From Sphingomonas endophytica (lineage in GTDB: Bacteria; Pseudomonadota; Alphaproteobacteria; Sphingomonadales; Sphingomonadaceae), in assembly GCF_001476895.1 (NCBI RefSeq), contig NZ_LDTB01000004.1, forward strand, positions 1 through 64,000: a stretch of 64,000 nt of DNA. Reading direction: 5' to 3'. Position numbers and translations under genes: made by a program. The notes under the pieces were generated by a model. The model was not told where the DNA came from, ran no database searches, and saw only the letters and a list, made by a program, of their open reading frames with translations. Each line of letters begins with the position of its first letter. Position 1 is the stretch's first letter. This document shows positions 1 through 11,258 of the stretch, in pieces.

Positions 1-3160
<3,160 letters not shown>

Positions 3161-3277
3161 CGGCGCCGCGCCCGCCCGGTCCGGCACTGGACCGGGTCGG
3201 CGATGCCCGAAAGGTCTTGCGCGGCACCGCTCGCCCGCGCGATGCGTTGCGCCTCTCGCCGTAGAGGAACCGACACG

Positions 3278-3691
3278 ATGGCGACCGAAGCTCCCGCCGA
3301 TCCGCCGACGCCGCGCCGGCTGCACGCCGCGCTGCGGCTTGGCTGGCTCGCGCTCGGCTTCCTGTTCGTCGCGCTGGGGGTGATCGGCGCGCTGCTGCCC
3401 CTGATGCCGACGACGATCTTCCTGATCCTCGCCACGGGCTGTTTCGCGCGCTCCTCGCCCCGGCTGGAGGCGTGGCTGCTCGATCATCCGCGCTTCGGGC
3501 CGACGTTGCGCGCGTGGCGGCGCGACCGCGCGATCCCGCGCCGCGCGAAGATGCTTGCCTGTAGCGGCATCGCGGGCGGCTATGCGCTGTTCCTGCTGAC
3601 CGCCGCGCCGCGCTGGCCGCTGGCGGTGGCGGTCGCGGCGATCATGGCCGGCTGCGCGCTCTATATCGTGACCCGCCGCACCGCGCGCTGA
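3278..3691 (+). CDS. DUF454 (YbaN-like) inner-membrane protein
   Basis: A 137-aa protein with two or three hydrophobic segments. The motif LGVIGALLPLMPTTIFLIL near the N-terminus, followed by a CFARSSPRLEAWLLDHPRFGP-type stretch, is the DUF454 signature; the family has no established function. The ATG at 3278 was chosen because AGAGGA lies about 9 nt upstream, whereas the upstream in-frame ATG at 3203 has no ribosome site and would add a non-family N-terminus. The stop overlaps the next ATG by one base (TGATG), so the two genes are probably translationally coupled. Confidence 0.8.
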   Translation: MATEAPADPPTPRRLHAALRLGWLALGFLFVALGVIGALLPLMPTTIFLILATGCFARSSPRLEAWLLDHPRFGPTLRAWRRDRAIPRRAKMLACSGIAGGYALFLLTAAPRWPLAVAVAAIMAGCALYIVTRRTAR

Positions 3692-4038
3692 TGGCGGGGC
3701 GTATCAAGCGCAAGGCGGGGCTTGCCGCTGCCGCCGCGCGCACCGAACGGGAGAGCGCCGCTCCCGACGTCTGCGCGCTCTGCGGACGCCCGCTCGGCCG
3801 TCGCGTCGAATGGCATCACGTCGTTCCGCGCAGCGAGGGCGGCACGCACACGGTGCCGCTGCACCCGATCTGTCACCGCGCGATCCACGCCAGTGCCGAC
3901 AATGTCACGCTCGCACGCGCCGGGACGCTGGAGGCGATCCGCGAACGACCGCCGCTGGCACGATTCCTCCGCTGGATCGCCGACAAGCCGGCCGACTTTC
4001 ACGCGCCGACCCGGCGTGCTCGCGAGTCGTCGCAATAA
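3691..4038 (+). CDS. Small HNH endonuclease-fold protein
   Basis: A 115-aa protein with a compact HNH/zinc-ribbon arrangement: CALC near residue 28, VEWHHVVPRSEGG in the middle, then HPICHRAIHA. The paired cysteines, double histidine and final C-x2-H-x3-H are what is expected of an HNH nuclease core. The C-terminus is basic. It starts on the last base of the preceding stop codon. Proteins of this kind are scattered in proteobacteria without a fixed role; no methylase, phage or restriction gene is next to it, so a specific function cannot be assigned. Confidence 0.72.
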   Translation: MAGRIKRKAGLAAAAARTERESAAPDVCALCGRPLGRRVEWHHVVPRSEGGTHTVPLHPICHRAIHASADNVTLARAGTLEAIRERPPLARFLRWIADKPADFHAPTRRARESSQ

Positions 4039-4264
4039 GGCGATATTGCGGCGCAGCACGGCGGGTGTGGCGGGATTGCGGCGGCGCCGTTCATCGCGCC
4101 GCAAGGAACCGTGGCTTTCCCGCAACAGTAAGTTTGTTCCATGCAATTGCGGCGCTTTTCTCCGCAACCAAGCCGCGAAGGCGCGGTTAAGGCAGTCCCC
4201 GGCCCGGTCGCATCGCTTTGTTGATGCGGACACCCCGGGCAACGAAACTAGTTAGAGGTATTGT

Positions 4265-4861
4265 ATGCGTAAGCTCGTTCTTGCGGCCGTTGCCGCGTCC
4301 GCCGCGTTCGTCGCCACCCCGTCGCTGGCGCAGGACGCCACCACGACCGACACCTCGGTCGCGACGGCCCCCGACGGCACGCGCGCGTTCGGGATCGAGC
4401 CATATGTCGCCGTCCGCGGCGGCTGGGAAGAATTCCAGAGCGACAGCGTGCCCGGCGCCCCGCGCGCGGACAAGCTGAACGGCTCGCTGGTCGAGGGTCT
4501 CGCCGGCGTCAACATCCCGCTGGGCCCGGTGTTCGTCGGCGCCGAAGGTAATGTCGCCAAGGGCATCTCGGGCGACATCGACTGGCAGTACGGCGCCGCC
4601 GGCCGCTTCGGCTTCCGCGCTGGCGACAGCGGCCTGATCTACGGCAAGGTCGGCTATCAGTGGGTGAACTTCGACAAGCGCGTCGACACCAGCCGCGACT
4701 TCCACGACGTCACCTACGGCATCGGCTTCGAGGTCGGCCCGAAGGACATCGGCCTGGGCGGCATCACCAGCAACTCGGGCATCCGCCTGCGTGGCGAAGT
4801 GTCGTCGTTCGGCTGGACCAACAGCTTCCGCCCGACTCTGGGCATCGTCGCGCACTTCTGA
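4265..4861 (+). CDS. Outer-membrane beta-barrel protein (OmpA/opacity-like)
   Basis: A 198-aa protein with a clear Sec signal peptide (MRKLVLAAVAASAAFVATPSLAQ, cleaved after AQ). It continues with alternating amphipathic strands rich in G, Y and W (YVAVRGGWEEF, LIYGKVGYQWVNF) and ends in a terminal Phe, as expected for an eight-stranded barrel inserted by Bam. AGAGG sits 6 nt before the ATG. It stands alone and is followed by a strong hairpin terminator shared with the converging rnc gene. Family recognition is at fold level only; the ligand is unknown. Confidence 0.78.
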   Translation: MRKLVLAAVAASAAFVATPSLAQDATTTDTSVATAPDGTRAFGIEPYVAVRGGWEEFQSDSVPGAPRADKLNGSLVEGLAGVNIPLGPVFVGAEGNVAKGISGDIDWQYGAAGRFGFRAGDSGLIYGKVGYQWVNFDKRVDTSRDFHDVTYGIGFEVGPKDIGLGGITSNSGIRLRGEVSSFGWTNSFRPTLGIVAHF

Positions 4862-4938
4862 TGCGCTGACGACGGGTTTCCGGTCGCCAAGGGAGCTTCA
4901 GGCGACCGGTCCGCACCAGTTGCGTTTCGTGCGGGGAG

Positions 4939-4970
4939 AAAAGGGCGGGGCCAAAAGGCCTCGCCCTTTT
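4939..4970. terminator. Bidirectional rho-independent terminator
   Basis: A 14-bp stem with one G:U wobble and an AAAA loop, flanked by AAAA and TTTT runs that form part of the stem. It lies between the converging outer-membrane protein gene and rnc, so it can serve both strands. Confidence 0.85.
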
Positions 4971-4992
4971 CCTTATGCGTCGTTGACCGGCG

Positions 4993-5706
4993 CTACCGCC
5001 GTCGCCGCTTCGCGACCGGCACCTGGGCCTTCAACTGCGTCAGCAGCGCCTTGGCGGCGGCCGTTTCGGCTTCCTGCTTGCTGGTCCCCTCGGCGGTCAG
5101 TTCGTCCTTGCCCACCGCGACCTTCACCGTGAAGCGCGGCGCATGGCCCGGCCCGGAGCGATCGACGATGCTATAGGCCGGCACCGCGCGCCGGTTCGCC
5201 GCCGCCCATTCCTGCAACGCCGATTTGGGGTGTTGCGGCGCGCTGTCGCCGGCGTGGATGCGATCGGCCCACAACCGCCGTACCGCCGCGCGCGCCGCGT
5301 CCAGCCCGGCGGTGCGGTATAGCGCGCCCAGCAGCGCCTCCATCACGTCGCCCAGCAGATTGTCGCCGTGCTGCGCGCCATCGTCGCGCGCCTGCTTGCC
5401 GAGCCGGACATGCGCCGTGGCGCCGATCCCGCGCGCAACCTCGGCGCAGACGGCCCCCGTTACCAACGCATTGAACCGCCGCGACAATTGCCCCTCAGGC
5501 TCGTCGGGGAACGTTTCCCACAGCCACTCGGCCATCACCAGCCCAAGCACACGGTCGCCCAGGAACTCCAGCCGCTCATAGCTGTCGCCCGCCTGCCCAG
5601 AAGCATGGCTAGAATGGGTCAGCGCGCGGACGAACGGCGCGGGATCGTCGGGCACGACGCCCAGCGCCTGCCCGATCCACGCCGTCAGCTCGTCATGCGC
5701 GCTCAG
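4993..5706 (-). CDS. rnc: Ribonuclease III
   Basis: Processes double-stranded RNA, including rRNA precursors. From the start used here the protein is 237 aa. The RNase III signature ERLEFLGDRVL is at about residues 44-54, the second metal site GDVMEALLGALY (D120, E123) follows, and a dsRNA-binding domain with PKSALQEWAA and the EGTSKQEAETAAAKALL helix ends the protein. The start is unclear: there is no in-frame ATG at the expected place. A CTG at 5706 overlaps the lepB stop, and a GTG at 5754 would overlap lepB by about 50 nt and give 253 aa. The lepB-rnc order is the usual one. Confidence 0.93.
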   Translation of the reverse strand: MSAHDELTAWIGQALGVVPDDPAPFVRALTHSSHASGQAGDSYERLEFLGDRVLGLVMAEWLWETFPDEPEGQLSRRFNALVTGAVCAEVARGIGATAHVRLGKQARDDGAQHGDNLLGDVMEALLGALYRTAGLDAARAAVRRLWADRIHAGDSAPQHPKSALQEWAAANRRAVPAYSIVDRSGPGHAPRFTVKVAVGKDELTAEGTSKQEAETAAAKALLTQLKAQVPVAKRRRR

Positions 5707-6518
5707 AAGCCGTGCCCGATCCGGTCGAGACGCGCCGCCGATACCCAGGTCCACGGCTTGATCCATTCCGCCGCGCCGTTGGTCGACCAGAAGGTGACCA
5801 GCGCCTTGCCCTCGATCCGCTCCATCGGAATATACCCCATGCCCTCGGGCGGCGCGAAGCGGCTGTCGGCGCTGTCGTCGCGATTGTCGCCCATCAGGAA
5901 CACGTTGCCGGCCGGCACGCGATAGACGTCGGTATCGTCGGCGATCGGCAGATTGCCCTGGTCGAGCACGTTGTAGCTCTTGCCGTTCGGCAGCGTCTCG
6001 CGGAACTGCGGATAGCGACAGATCGGCTGACCGCCAGCATCCACGTCCTGAAACGGCGCGCCGCATTTCTCGGCGGGAAAGTTGGGTGTCAGCGGCACGA
6101 TGAAATCGGCGACGCGCTGTTTCGGGATCGCCTTGCCGTTCAGGAACAGCTGCCCGCTCTTCATCTGGATCGTGTCGCCGGGCAGGCCGATCACGCGCTT
6201 GATCACGTCATGGTCGTCCGGCCCCATCGAGCGGAACACCACCGTGTCGCCGCGCGCCGGATCGTGCGCGAAGATCCGACCCGGGATCAGCGGGATGCCC
6301 CACGGCAGCGACCAGCGCGAATAACCATAGTTCCACTTCGACACGAACAGGTAATCGCCGATCAGCAGCCGGGGCAGCATCGACTCCGACGGGATCGAAA
6401 AGGGCGAGAAGATGAAGCTGCGCAGGATGAAGACGAACAGCGCCAGCTTCAGGAGGAAGCGGATCGTCTCGTTCGTTTCCGAACGCGCGGGCTTGCCGGG
6501 GGCAGCGGGGGTGGCCAT
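5703..6518 (-). CDS. lepB: Signal peptidase I
   Basis: Cleaves Sec and Tat signal peptides at the periplasmic face of the inner membrane. The protein is 271 aa with one N-terminal membrane helix at about residues 20-38. It carries the catalytic serine S46 in PSESM, the general-base lysine K107 in VIKRVIGLPGD, and the C-terminal box GDNRDDSADSR. ATG at 6518 was preferred over an upstream in-frame start that would add a basic stretch unlike the family. It is coupled to rnc, with the two ends overlapping by a few bases. Confidence 0.96.
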   Translation of the reverse strand: MATPAAPGKPARSETNETIRFLLKLALFVFILRSFIFSPFSIPSESMLPRLLIGDYLFVSKWNYGYSRWSLPWGIPLIPGRIFAHDPARGDTVVFRSMGPDDHDVIKRVIGLPGDTIQMKSGQLFLNGKAIPKQRVADFIVPLTPNFPAEKCGAPFQDVDAGGQPICRYPQFRETLPNGKSYNVLDQGNLPIADDTDVYRVPAGNVFLMGDNRDDSADSRFAPPEGMGYIPMERIEGKALVTFWSTNGAAEWIKPWTWVSAARLDRIGHGF

Positions 6519-6614
6519 GAAGCACCGCGTCGCGCAACCGCCGCGTCGCGTCAAGCGGGAGCGTTGCGGGCGTTGAACGGTTGTGCACCGCAACAGGTCA
6601 GAAGGATGAAGCAG

Positions 6615-8105
6615 ATGGCGGATTGGTCAAGGATCGAGGCGCTGCCGGCCGAGCGGCTGGAGACGCTGTTCGCGAACGATTCCGGCCGGCTGGCGCGGCT
6701 CTCGCTGGATGTCGCCGGCATTCACTTCGACTGGTCGAAGACGCACCTCACCCCCGATGCGGTCGCGGCATTCGAGGCACTAGCCAGGGAAACCGATCTG
6801 GCCGGCCGGCGCGAGGCGATGTTCGGCGGGAGCCATGTCAACGTCACCGAGGATCGGCCGGTCGAGCATACCGCCGAGCGTGGCGAGGGTAAGGCCGAGA
6901 GCGTCTCGCGCGCCGCTTCCTATCACGCGCGGATGCGCGCGGTGATCGACGCGATCGAGGCGGATGCGTTCGGCCCCATCCGCCACGTCCTGCACGTCGG
7001 CATCGGCGGCTCGGCGCTGGGGCCGCATCTGCTGATCGACGCGCTGGGGCGCGACAGCGACCGCTATGACGTCGCGATCGTCTCCAACGTCGACGGCATG
7101 GCGCTCGACGATGTGTTCGACCGTTTCGATCCCGCGACGACGCTGCTGGTGGTCGCCTCCAAGACCTTCACCACCACCGAGACGATGATGAACGCCGAAA
7201 GCGTCATCGCGTGGATGAGCGGCGCGGGCGTCGAGGATCCCTATGGCCGCGTGATCGCGCTGACCGCCTCGCCCGAAAAGGCGATCGATTGGGGCGTCGA
7301 CGAGACACGGATCCTGCCCTTCTCCGAAGGCGTCGGCGGCCGCTATTCCTTGTGGTCCTCGATCGGCTTCCCGGCGGCGATCAAGCTGGGCTGGGAACAG
7401 TTCCAGGAGCTGCTCGACGGCGCGGCGGAGATGGACCGGCACTTCCGGCTTGCGGCGCTGCACGAGAACGCCCCCGCGCTCGCCGCCTTCGCCGACCTCT
7501 ATTACACACAGGTCCGCCATGCCGAGACGCGCGCGCCCTTCGCTTATGACGAACGGCTGCGGCTGCTGCCGAGCTATCTCCAGCAGCTGGAAATGGAATC
7601 GAACGGCAAGGGCGTGACCGTCGATGGCCAGCCGGTCGGCCGCCCGACCGCCGCGATCACCTGGGGCGGCGTCGGCACCGACGCGCAGCATGCGGTGTTC
7701 CAGCTGCTGCATCAGGGCACGCACCTGGTGCCGGTCGAGTTCCTCGCCGTGATCGAGGCCGGCGACACCCTGCCCGCCGAGCACCACCGCCAGCTGCTGC
7801 TCAACGCCTTCGCGCAGGGGGCGGCGTTGATGAAGGGCAAACAGGCCGAGGATCCCGCGCGCAGCTATCCGGGCGATCGCCCGTCCTCGACATTGCTGCT
7901 GGAACGGCTCGACGCCCGAACGCTGGGCGCGCTGATCGCCTTTTACGAACATCGCGTGTTCGTGAACGGCGTGCTGCTCGGCATCAATTCCTTCGACCAG
8001 TTCGGCGTCGAGCTGGGCAAGGAAATGGCCAAGGCGGCGGCGCAGGGCGGCGGCGACTTCGACCCGTCCACCAACGACCTGATCGCGCGCGCCGGACTGG
8101 CATAA
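6615..8105 (+). CDS. pgi: Glucose-6-phosphate isomerase
   Basis: Interconverts glucose-6-phosphate and fructose-6-phosphate. The 496-aa protein contains the SIS-domain sugar-phosphate loop (GIGGSALGP), family signature 1 (GGRYSLWSSIGFP) and signature 2 (GINSFDQFGVELGK) near the C-terminus. The ATG at 6615 has AGAAGGA 8 nt upstream; the ATG at 6606 lies against that same motif and is less likely. It is divergent from lepB across a 96-bp gap. Confidence 0.96.
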   Translation: MADWSRIEALPAERLETLFANDSGRLARLSLDVAGIHFDWSKTHLTPDAVAAFEALARETDLAGRREAMFGGSHVNVTEDRPVEHTAERGEGKAESVSRAASYHARMRAVIDAIEADAFGPIRHVLHVGIGGSALGPHLLIDALGRDSDRYDVAIVSNVDGMALDDVFDRFDPATTLLVVASKTFTTTETMMNAESVIAWMSGAGVEDPYGRVIALTASPEKAIDWGVDETRILPFSEGVGGRYSLWSSIGFPAAIKLGWEQFQELLDGAAEMDRHFRLAALHENAPALAAFADLYYTQVRHAETRAPFAYDERLRLLPSYLQQLEMESNGKGVTVDGQPVGRPTAAITWGGVGTDAQHAVFQLLHQGTHLVPVEFLAVIEAGDTLPAEHHRQLLLNAFAQGAALMKGKQAEDPARSYPGDRPSSTLLLERLDARTLGALIAFYEHRVFVNGVLLGINSFDQFGVELGKEMAKAAAQGGGDFDPSTNDLIARAGLA

Positions 8106-8121
8106 GCGCGGCCGACCGCCT

Positions 8122-8151
8122 ATGTGTATGGCTCTGCGGAGCCATACACAT
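8122..8151. promoter_or_regulatory. Inverted repeat over vapB start, probable VapBC operator
   Basis: Perfect 13-bp arms (left 8122-8134, right 8139-8151) are separated by TGCG. The right arm overlaps the vapB start codon at 8150. There is no T-run, so it is not a convincing pgi terminator. VapB-type antitoxins usually bind a palindrome at their own promoter, and a VapBC complex bound here would block transcription or initiation. Confidence 0.65.
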
Positions 8152-8362
8152 GCGGACCAATATCGACATCGACGACGATCTGATGGCAAAGGTCATGCGG
8201 ATCACTGGCAAGCGAACCAAGCGTGACGCCATTCACGAAGCGATGGCGCGACTGGTCGAGATCGATCAGCAGACCGCCATTCGTACCTTGCGCGGCACGA
8301 TCGATTGGGACGGGAACCTAGACGATATGCGGACCAGCAAATATATCCCTGCCGACCTATGA
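8150..8362 (+). CDS. vapB: Antitoxin VapB
   Basis: A 70-aa antitoxin of a type II toxin-antitoxin pair. The N-terminus MRTNIDIDDDLMAKVM is a ribbon-helix-helix DNA-binding strand and helix; the middle (TKRDAIHEAMARLVEI) completes the fold, and the acidic, tryptophan-containing tail (IDWDGNLDDMRTSKY) is typical of the part that wraps the VapC active site. There is no clear ribosome-binding site before the ATG, because that stretch is filled by the inverted repeat. The stop overlaps the vapC ATG (ATGA), ensuring coupled synthesis. Confidence 0.88.
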   Translation: MRTNIDIDDDLMAKVMRITGKRTKRDAIHEAMARLVEIDQQTAIRTLRGTIDWDGNLDDMRTSKYIPADL

Positions 8363-8766
8363 TCCTCGTCGATACGGGTGTCTGGATCGATTATTTTGGC
8401 GGCACTCGAACACCGCAAAGCGACTGGCTGGACAATCACCTATCGTCGCGACGTTTCCTCGTCGGCGATCTCGTCCTGCTGGAAGTGCTGCAGGGGTGTC
8501 GGACCGATCGACAATTTGACACGCTGCAGACGGCGCTTGGCGGTTTTCGGCGGATCACGATCGTCGATGACGGTGTGGCGGTGGCCGCTGCATACAACTA
8601 TCGTACGCTACGCGCTCTCGGCATCACGATCAGAAAGACCATCGACACGCTGATCGCCACCCGCTGCATTCTCGCCGACGTGCCGCTGCTTTATAGCGAC
8701 CGCGACTTCGATCCGTTCGTGCGGCATCTTGGCCTCCGCTCGGCCATGCAGGTGCCGACGCACTGA
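8359..8766 (+). CDS. vapC: Toxin VapC, PIN-domain ribonuclease
   Basis: A 135-aa PIN-domain toxin. The four acidic metal ligands are visible: D5 in ILVDTGVW, E42 in LLEVLQG, D96 in KTIDTLIA and D114/D116 in YSDRDFD. VapC toxins cut RNA, in several cases initiator tRNA or rRNA; the target here cannot be read from sequence. The ATG inside the vapB stop codon sets the start; an upstream in-frame start at 8305 would lie within vapB and add a non-PIN N-terminus. Confidence 0.92.
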   Translation: MILVDTGVWIDYFGGTRTPQSDWLDNHLSSRRFLVGDLVLLEVLQGCRTDRQFDTLQTALGGFRRITIVDDGVAVAAAYNYRTLRALGITIRKTIDTLIATRCILADVPLLYSDRDFDPFVRHLGLRSAMQVPTH

Positions 8767-8857
8767 CCGCCCTGTCCTACACGCGACCCGCCTGATACCA
8801 GCGCGGCACGGCACCATCCGCCGCCCCGCAGGTTCATTATCCAACGCGTGATCGTCT

Positions 8858-8876
8858 CAACATTCGCAACATTCGC
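8858..8876 (+). repeat. 19-nt tandem motif CAACATTCGCAACATTCGC, copy 1
   Basis: Two tandem CAACATTCG units lie 18 bp before the gor start codon. The exact reverse complement occurs at 43838-43856, upstream of another gene. It could be a regulator site or a dispersed genomic repeat. Confidence 0.6.
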
Positions 8877-8894
8877 ATCTCCCGGAGCCTTTCC

Positions 8895-10244
8895 ATGTCC
8901 GATTTCGACTACGACCTTTTCGTCATCGGCGCTGGCTCGGGCGGCACGCGCGCGGCGCGGGTGTCGGCGGCGCATGGCGCGAAGGTGGCGGTGGCCGAGG
9001 AATATCGCGTCGGCGGCACCTGCGTGATCCGCGGCTGCGTGCCCAAGAAGCTGCTCGTCTATGGCGCGCATTTCGCCGAGGACCTGCGCGATGCGCAGCA
9101 ATTCGGCTGGGACGTGCCCTCCGACTGCAACTTCTACTGGCCCCGCCTGCGCGACAACGTGCTGAAGGAGGTGGACCGCATCAACGCGGCCTACACCACC
9201 ACCATCGAAAGCTCGGGCGCGGAAATCATCCACCAGCGCGCGACCGTCTCCGGTCCCAATGAGGTGACGCTCGCCGACGGCACGAAGAAGACCGCCAAGA
9301 CGATCCTGATCGCGGTCGGCGCGCATCCGGCGGTGCCCGAATGCCCCGGCCACGAACATGGCATCACCTCCAACGAAGCCTTCCATCTGGAAAGCATCCC
9401 GAAGCGGATCCTGATCGCGGGCGCGGGCTATATCGCCAACGAGTTCGCGGGCGTCTTCCACCAGCTTGGCGCGCACGTCATCCTGATGAACCGCACCAAG
9501 GAGATCCTGCGCGGTTACGACCTGCAGATCCGCGACCGCCTGCTCCAGATCAGCATGATGAAGGGGCTGGAGTTTCGCTTCGACGCCGCCTTCCAGGGGA
9601 TCGAGAAGCAGGAAGACGGCTGCCTGACCGTCCATATGTCGAACCACGAGCCGGTCACCGTCGACCTCGTGATGTTCGCGACCGGGCGCAAGCCGAACAC
9701 ATACGGTCTGGGGCTGGAAACCGCCGGGGTCGAGCTCGACGATCATGGCGCGGTGAAGGTCGATGACGACAACCGCTCCACCTGCCCGTCGATCTACGCG
9801 GTCGGCGACGTCACCAACCGTATCCAGCTTACCCCCGTCGCGATCCGCGAGGGACAGGCGTTCGCCGACAATCTGTACGGCGGCAAGAACACCAAGGTCG
9901 ATTACGAATGCGTCCCCGCCGCCGTCTTCAGCCACCCGCCGCTCGCGGGCGTCGGGCTGACCGAGGCGCAGGCGCGGCAGAAGCTGGGCTCGGTGAAGGT
10001 CTATTCGTCGGACTTCCGCCCGATGAAGAACGTGCTGGCGGGCCGCGACGAACGCGCGCTCTACAAGATGGTCTGCGACGGCGAGACCGACCGCGTCGTC
10101 GGCATCCACATGATCGGCCCCGACGTGCCGGAGATTATCCAGGCGGCCGCCGTCGCGGTGAAGGCCGGGCTGACCAAGGCGCAGTTCGACGCCACCGTCG
10201 CGCTCCACCCGACGATGGCGGAAGAACTGGTCCTGCTGAAGTAG
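8895..10244 (+). CDS. gor: Glutathione-disulfide reductase
   Basis: A flavoprotein that reduces oxidised glutathione with NADPH. The 449-aa protein has the N-terminal FAD fold (FVIGAGSGG), the redox-active pair C43/C48 in GGTCVIRGCVPKK, a second nucleotide fold (AGAGYIANEFAG) with arginines in NRTKEILR suited to NADPH, the ATGRKPNT motif, the second FAD motif YAVGDVTNR, and the C-terminal catalytic H438 and E443 in HPTMAEE. The order and length fit glutathione reductase rather than mercuric reductase or lipoamide dehydrogenase. Confidence 0.94.
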   Translation: MSDFDYDLFVIGAGSGGTRAARVSAAHGAKVAVAEEYRVGGTCVIRGCVPKKLLVYGAHFAEDLRDAQQFGWDVPSDCNFYWPRLRDNVLKEVDRINAAYTTTIESSGAEIIHQRATVSGPNEVTLADGTKKTAKTILIAVGAHPAVPECPGHEHGITSNEAFHLESIPKRILIAGAGYIANEFAGVFHQLGAHVILMNRTKEILRGYDLQIRDRLLQISMMKGLEFRFDAAFQGIEKQEDGCLTVHMSNHEPVTVDLVMFATGRKPNTYGLGLETAGVELDDHGAVKVDDDNRSTCPSIYAVGDVTNRIQLTPVAIREGQAFADNLYGGKNTKVDYECVPAAVFSHPPLAGVGLTEAQARQKLGSVKVYSSDFRPMKNVLAGRDERALYKMVCDGETDRVVGIHMIGPDVPEIIQAAAVAVKAGLTKAQFDATVALHPTMAEELVLLK

Positions 10245-10247
10245 CGA

Positions 10248-10345
10248 TTCGTCATTCCCGCGAAGGCGGGAATCCAGAACCTCTGACGTTGCGGCCCTTG
10301 CAGCGAGCAGCGTGTCTGGATTCCCGCCTCCGCGAGAATGACGAA
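10248..10345. repeat. Palindromic repeat family A, copy 1
   Basis: Imperfect inverted repeat of about 31-bp arms (10248-10278 and 10315-10345) around a 36-bp spacer. The arms and the spacer start (CCAGAACCTCTGACGT) recur at 36805-36902. It begins just after the gor stop, in the space before the converging thioesterase gene. Confidence 0.8.
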
Positions 10346-10356
10346 AGTGGGGCGGC

Positions 10357-10797
10357 TCACCCCACGCCGCCCCGCACCGAAGGGATCACCGCCGCCGTCA
10401 TCCGCGCCAGACACACCAGCCGCTCCGCCTCGTCGGTCACCCGGATCGTCCACACCTGCGACGTCCGCCCCTTCGCCTCGCACGTCGCGGTGGCATATAC
10501 GAACCCTTCGCCCACCGGCCGCAAGTGATTGGCGTTGATCTCCATCCCCACCGCCGCGAATTGCGTCGGATCGACGGTCGCCATTGCCCCGACCGAGGCG
10601 ACCGTCTCGGCCAGCGCGACCGACGCCCCGCCATGCAACCGGCCGTACGGCTGGCGCGTCCGCTGATCGACCGGCATCCGCGCACGGATCCAGTCGTCGC
10701 CCGCCTCCACGAACTCCATGCCCAGGAACCCCGGCATCGACCCCGCACAGGCGGCGGTCAGCGCGTCGAGGTCGAGCGGTCGGTGCCAGATGGTCAA
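10357..10797 (-). CDS. PaaI-family hotdog thioesterase
   Basis: A 146-aa acyl-CoA thioesterase of the PaaI/HGG type. The catalytic turn GRLHGGASVALAET is present, followed by the central strands AVGMEINANHLRP and VYATATCEAKGRTSQVW. The start is a TTG that overlaps the stop codon of the upstream gene (TTGA), giving MTIWHRPLDLDAL; the next in-frame ATG would cut off the first strand. The substrate is not predictable. It is the last gene of an overlapping four-gene run. Confidence 0.85.
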   Translation of the reverse strand: MTIWHRPLDLDALTAACAGSMPGFLGMEFVEAGDDWIRARMPVDQRTRQPYGRLHGGASVALAETVASVGAMATVDPTQFAAVGMEINANHLRPVGEGFVYATATCEAKGRTSQVWTIRVTDEAERLVCLARMTAAVIPSVRGGVG

Positions 10798-11258
10798 GGT
10801 CGATCTCCGAACGGCAGGATGGTGCGATATTGGTCGAGCGGCGGCGCGCCCGGCACGATGCGATGGCGGCTCAGCAGGAAGGCGTGCCGGACGATCTCCG
10901 CCTGCTGCTCGATCCCGTAGCGCTCCAGCCGCCAGCCGGGCCGGATCGCATAATCGTAGCGGCAGAACGGATGGCGCTTCAGCGGCAGGAAGATGCCCTT
11001 CTGATGCTGCCAGACATGGCACATCTCATGGATGAACAGCCCCTGATCGTCGATCGACGCAGCAGCGAAATCCTCGCGGCACAGATCGCCCTTGGGGTGG
11101 AAATGGATGCACCCGCGCGGCGCCATCACCGTCTCGCGCGGCTGGAAGAAGGCCCATTTCCCGCGCACGATCCGCACCGGCGCATAATCGATCGCCTCAC
11201 CATAAACCGACCGCGCCAGCGCCACCTCGCCGTCGGTGAGCGGGCGCGCTACAGCCAT
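10794..11258 (-). CDS. Putative zinc-metallopeptidase-like protein (HEMCH motif)
   Basis: A 154-aa soluble protein whose centre reads FIHEMCHVWQHQ, an HExxH-type zinc motif, followed about 40 residues later by an EQQAEIVRHAF helix that could supply a third ligand. Homologues in sphingomonads are, from memory, labelled vgr-related proteins, a name with no functional basis. No signal peptide is visible. It overlaps the membrane-protein gene upstream by 10 nt and the thioesterase start downstream by 4 nt. Peptidase activity is inferred from the motif only. Confidence 0.6.
   Translation of the reverse strand: MAVARPLTDGEVALARSVYGEAIDYAPVRIVRGKWAFFQPRETVMAPRGCIHFHPKGDLCREDFAAASIDDQGLFIHEMCHVWQHQKGIFLPLKRHPFCRYDYAIRPGWRLERYGIEQQAEIVRHAFLLSRHRIVPGAPPLDQYRTILPFGDRP

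Noticed and set aside
8122..8151. Inverted repeat as pgi terminator
   Set aside because: No T-run, and it overlaps the vapB start; an operator is a better reading.
10248..10345. Palindromic repeat as simple terminator of gor
   Set aside because: Arms of 31 bp with a 36-bp spacer recurring elsewhere; a dispersed repeat explains it better, though it may also end transcripts.
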